A DNA stretch of 64,000 bases from the NCBI RefSeq assembly GCF_020709055.1, contig NZ_JAJFCK010000001.1, positions 124,001 to 188,000 on the forward strand. Reading direction: 5' to 3'. Source of the stretch: Ruminococcus callidus (GTDB lineage: Bacteria; Bacillota; Clostridia; Oscillospirales; Ruminococcaceae). The notes below the pieces were generated by a model. The model worked only from the letters and a program-made list of their open reading frames with translations. It did not search any database and was not told the DNA's origin. The position numbers and the translations under genes were made by a program. The number at the start of each line of letters is the position of its first letter. Within the stretch, counting starts at the first letter, position 1. Of the stretch, positions 61,436-64,000 are shown piece after piece.

Positions 61436-61599
61436 AGAGCTTGTTCCGTATCTTTTTATGTGCGGATTTTCGAGCATGATTTTGTCGGTGACAAGGAAAA
61501 AATCCGCAGGCATACTGTCGTATGGCAAGGATTTTTGACGCAGTCACCGGCAAAATCCGCCGAAAAGACGTACGGAAAAAGATGTGAAACAGGCTCTTA
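61436..61599. repeat. Long palindromic repeat element, copy 2 (164 bases)
   Basis: A hairpin-forming sequence with arms AGAGC...GCTCT, an inner GATTTTGTCGGTGAC / GTCACCGGCAAAATC pair, AAAAATCC/GGATTTTT and a central ATAC-TGTC-GTAT loop. It is a diverged copy of the element at 20627-20793. It starts nine bases after the YigZ stop. Confidence 0.8.
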
Positions 61600-61701
61600 G
61601 CAAAAAAGAGGAGTTTTTGACATCCGCTGCGTAATATTAGATAGGGAGGGCGATTCCCTCCGCAAACGATGTGTCTTTTTGGTGGAATGGAGGAGAACGG
61701 A

Positions 61702-62712
61702 ATGACGATTCGAGAACAGCAGGAACAGTTGGAACTACAGATCCTAAGCCCCTACGCCTGCCCCAATGCGGGCCACGCCAAGCGGGAACGTCCGGAGATG
61801 CCTTGCCCTTACCGCACGGCGTTTCAGCGGGATCGTGACCGGATTTTACATTGCAACTCCTTTCGGCGGTTAAAACGAAAGACGCAGGTCTTTCTCTCCC
61901 CCGTAGGCGATCATTACCGCACACGGCTGACACATACGCTGGAGGTAGCACAGATCGCCAGAACCATTTCCCGTGCGCTTCGCTTCAATGAGGACTTGAC
62001 AGAAGCAATCGCACTGGGACACGATCTGGGGCACTCTCCTTTCGGGCACAGCGGCGAGGCAATCCTGAACCGCATCTGTCCCCACGGCTATCGGCATTAC
62101 GAACAGAGTCTGCGTGTTGTGGAACGGCTGGAAAAAGGTGGTGCCGGACTCAATCTGACGGAAGAGGTGCGGGACGGCATTTTGTGCCATACCAACCGGA
62201 TTGCCGCAACCAAGGAGGGCAATGTGGTTCGGGTGGCAGACCGCATTGCCTACATGAACCACGACATCGAAGACGCTATTCGTGCAGAAATTCTCCGCAA
62301 AGAAGACCTGCCGACAGATGTTACAGAGGTTCTGGGAGATACCAAGACCAAGCGCATTACCACGCTGGTGGGAGCGGTCGTGGCACACGGTCCGGAGAAA
62401 ATCGGAATGGCTCCGGAAATTCAAGCCATGCATGACAAACTGCACACATTCCTGTTTGACCGTGTCTATTACAATCCTATCGCCAAACAGGAGGAGCACA
62501 AGGCGGAACTGCTGATCGAAACACTCTACCGGTACTTTATTTCCCATCCGGATGCGCTGCCGGAGGAATACCAGAGAATTGCACAGCAAGAGGACATTGA
62601 CCGTGCGGCATGCGATTATATTTCCGGCATGAGTGACGGATACGCTGTGGATCTATACACCGAACTGTTTATTCCCAAGGGCTGGAGATCATCTGCCAGT
62701 CCGATTTCCTGA
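61702..62712 (+). CDS. dgt: Deoxyguanosinetriphosphate triphosphohydrolase-like protein
   Basis: This 336-residue HD-domain enzyme hydrolyses dNTPs to nucleoside and triphosphate. It has FRRLKRKTQVF, the metal-binding RLTHTLEVAQIARTI (H and D), LGHDLGHSPFGHSGE and ADRIAYMNHDIEDA. ATG at 61702 follows GGAGGAGAACGGA. The end, GWRSSASPIS, departs from the usual short tail after FIPKGW, at the point where a foreign-looking gene follows. dgt is commonly next to dnaG. Confidence 0.92.
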   Translation: MTIREQQEQLELQILSPYACPNAGHAKRERPEMPCPYRTAFQRDRDRILHCNSFRRLKRKTQVFLSPVGDHYRTRLTHTLEVAQIARTISRALRFNEDLTEAIALGHDLGHSPFGHSGEAILNRICPHGYRHYEQSLRVVERLEKGGAGLNLTEEVRDGILCHTNRIAATKEGNVVRVADRIAYMNHDIEDAIRAEILRKEDLPTDVTEVLGDTKTKRITTLVGAVVAHGPEKIGMAPEIQAMHDKLHTFLFDRVYYNPIAKQEEHKAELLIETLYRYFISHPDALPEEYQRIAQQEDIDRAACDYISGMSDGYAVDLYTELFIPKGWRSSASPIS

Positions 62713-62829
62713 CATGTTCTGCGCCGTGACAGACAGCCCATTGCTGAACTTCGTGCGCAAGTACGGGTTATGTTATCGTATAGATATCACAAACAAATAC
62801 AAAGCAACGAACACAAGGAGGCAATGCAC

Positions 62830-63645
62830 ATGCTAGGTGCGATTATAGGCGACATTGCAGGCAGCAGATTTGAGTTCAATAATATCCACACAAAGGATTT
62901 CGAGTTCTTCCATCCGGATTGTCAAATCACAGATGACTCGGCTATGACTATCGCATTGATGGCTGCCATTCTTGAAGGCGATATGCAGAACGAAATGTCC
63001 TTTAAAAAAACGGTTATCGACTGCTACAAGAGGTTCTGGACGCTCTACCCTCAGGGAGGTTATGGTTTGGGATTCTGGGAATGGCTGGAATCCGACGACC
63101 CTCAGCCTTATCATAGCTATGGCAACGGTGCGTGTATGCGTATAAGTCCTGCAGCCGTGCTGGACGGAGACACTCGTGAACGTGTCGCAAAATGGGCAAC
63201 AGAAGTGTCCCACAACCATCCGATTTCCCTGGCATGGGTAAATCTATTCGTTACTGCCGTGTCGATGGTGAAGGATATGCCTGCGGACGACGGCAAGCAG
63301 TATCTCAGAAACATGCTGCAGTACACGCTATCGGACGAGCACAGCGCAGAATTTTATGTCGACGGTATAGCCAAGGTGCATCCCGGTGTGTTTGACGAAA
63401 CTGTTCAGGGTACGGTGCCTATTGCAATAAAGGCGGTTCTGGAAGCTGAAGACTTTGAAGACACGGTTAGAACTGCCATTTCGTACGGTGGCGACTCTGA
63501 TACGATTGCAGCGATTGCAGGTGCAATCGCAGAGTCCGTATTCGGGATTCCGCAATCAATCAAGCGTGCTTGTTTGAGATATATTCCGGTTACCATGGTT
63601 AGTACCGTCGCTAAATTTCACCGCAGATATCCGAATTTTTCATAA
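62830..63645 (+). CDS. ADP-ribosylglycohydrolase family protein
   Basis: This 271-residue DraG/ARH-fold enzyme begins MLGAIIGDIAGSRFEFNN. It carries the dimetal-site residues in TDDSAMTIAL and YGGDSDTIAAIAGAIAESVFG. It removes ADP-ribose from proteins or small molecules. ATG at 62830 follows AAGGAGG by eight bases; 62824 is too close. It sits between dgt and dnaG with no partner ADP-ribosyltransferase nearby, which suggests insertion into a conserved pair. Confidence 0.9.
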   Translation: MLGAIIGDIAGSRFEFNNIHTKDFEFFHPDCQITDDSAMTIALMAAILEGDMQNEMSFKKTVIDCYKRFWTLYPQGGYGLGFWEWLESDDPQPYHSYGNGACMRISPAAVLDGDTRERVAKWATEVSHNHPISLAWVNLFVTAVSMVKDMPADDGKQYLRNMLQYTLSDEHSAEFYVDGIAKVHPGVFDETVQGTVPIAIKAVLEAEDFEDTVRTAISYGGDSDTIAAIAGAIAESVFGIPQSIKRACLRYIPVTMVSTVAKFHRRYPNFS

Positions 63646-63716
63646 GATAAACGGCCCGGAATTCACGCCGAGCTGTTGCTGTGATACTGTATCCATGAGA
63701 AAGTGTGTGACAGAAC

Positions 63717-64000
63717 ATGATATATTCCGCTGACTTTTTGGAACAGGTACACACTGCCTGTCCCATGGAAACCATCGCCGGCAATTATGTCAATCTCATC
63801 CGGCGTGGCAGAACTTATGTCTGCAAGTGTCCGTTTCACTCGGACAACTCTCCCTCCTGCACCATCTATCCGGATACGGAAAGCTTTTACTGCTTTGGAT
63901 GCGGGACGGGCGGCGATGTCATCAAATGGATCGAGCTTATCGAAAATCTGGAATTTTCAGATGCAGTCAAGCTTTTGGCAGAGCGCAGCGGACTGCAGCT
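63717..64000 (+). CDS. dnaG: DNA primase (partial, N-terminus)
   Basis: The first 94 residues run off the right edge. MIYSADFLEQVHTACPMETIAGNYVNL leads into the zinc-binding CHC2 domain (CKCPFH ... FYCFGCGTGGDVIKW), where template DNA is recognised. The ribosome-binding site is weak. DnaG makes RNA primers at the replication fork. Confidence 0.93.
   Translation, partial: MIYSADFLEQVHTACPMETIAGNYVNLIRRGRTYVCKCPFHSDNSPSCTIYPDTESFYCFGCGTGGDVIKWIELIENLEFSDAVKLLAERSGLQ

Noticed and set aside
1..64000. tRNA, rRNA, CRISPR, transposase, integrase or plasmid origin
   Set aside because: Reading of the intergenic regions and translated frames gave no recognisable candidate; short structured RNAs could still be missed by eye.

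Overview
The window looks like a chromosomal segment of a Ruminococcus-like anaerobic Firmicute (Oscillospiraceae). The support is two dockerin-bearing secreted proteins, one of them a GH5 cellulase, a cell-surface lipoprotein with cohesin-like sequence, a T-box in front of valS, TTG and GTG starts, strong GGAGG ribosome-binding sites, and sigma-A promoters that nearly all have 17-base spacers. No rRNA, tRNA, CRISPR array, transposase or integrase was recognised. Species cannot be fixed from the sequence alone.

Positions 1-8800 (minus strand) carry an electron-transfer operon: fumC, hdrB, hdrC, hdrA, an mvhD/floxD-like subunit, two related 4Fe-4S proteins, an FAD/NAD reductase and a 2Fe-2S/4Fe-4S protein of SdhB/FrdB type that runs off the left edge. 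Together these read as an NADH-linked Hdr-Flox electron-bifurcating module wired to fumarate. Positions 9049-13000 hold an S24/HTH repressor, cardiolipin synthase, a CmpB-type membrane protein and a GntR regulator. Positions 13049-20525 are housekeeping genes (shikimate kinase, M18 aminopeptidase, coaE, sua5, prfA, DUF951, an S1-domain protein). Positions 20600-26300 hold a palindromic repeat, a dockerin protein, T-box-valS and folC. Positions 26365-29222 are a minus-strand operon: tautomerase, maf, DUF4317, and a DUF4085-like protein.

Positions 29660-40833 are a polyamine region: speD, an Orn/Lys/Arg decarboxylase, speE, a carboxy(nor)spermidine dehydrogenase, nspC and a radical SAM enzyme. 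It therefore encodes two different spermidine routes. It is interrupted by an AT-rich segment (methyltransferase, PfkB kinase) next to a duplicated copy of the decarboxylase 3' end. Positions 40913-45321 (minus) hold glnB, amt, a CbbX/SpoVK-like AAA ATPase and a VTT membrane protein. Positions 45538-50833 hold the cohesin-like lipoprotein, DUF6465, HU, ClpB and a ribbon-helix-helix protein.

Positions 51048-58736 hold a truncated VTC-domain gene, a YdbC/PC4-like protein, iorAB with an acyl-CoA ligase (aryl-pyruvate catabolism), a Nudix hydrolase and the GH5-dockerin cellulase. Positions 58811-64000 hold a FliB-like protein, a membrane protein, rpmE, a YigZ-family gene, dgt, an ADP-ribosylglycohydrolase and the start of dnaG. 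The glycohydrolase lies between dgt and dnaG, which are often neighbours.

The most notable non-coding signal is a pair of about 165-base palindromic elements (20627 and 61436) whose arms have diverged while keeping their pairing. A second short repeat family has three copies (24920, 29516, 38679).
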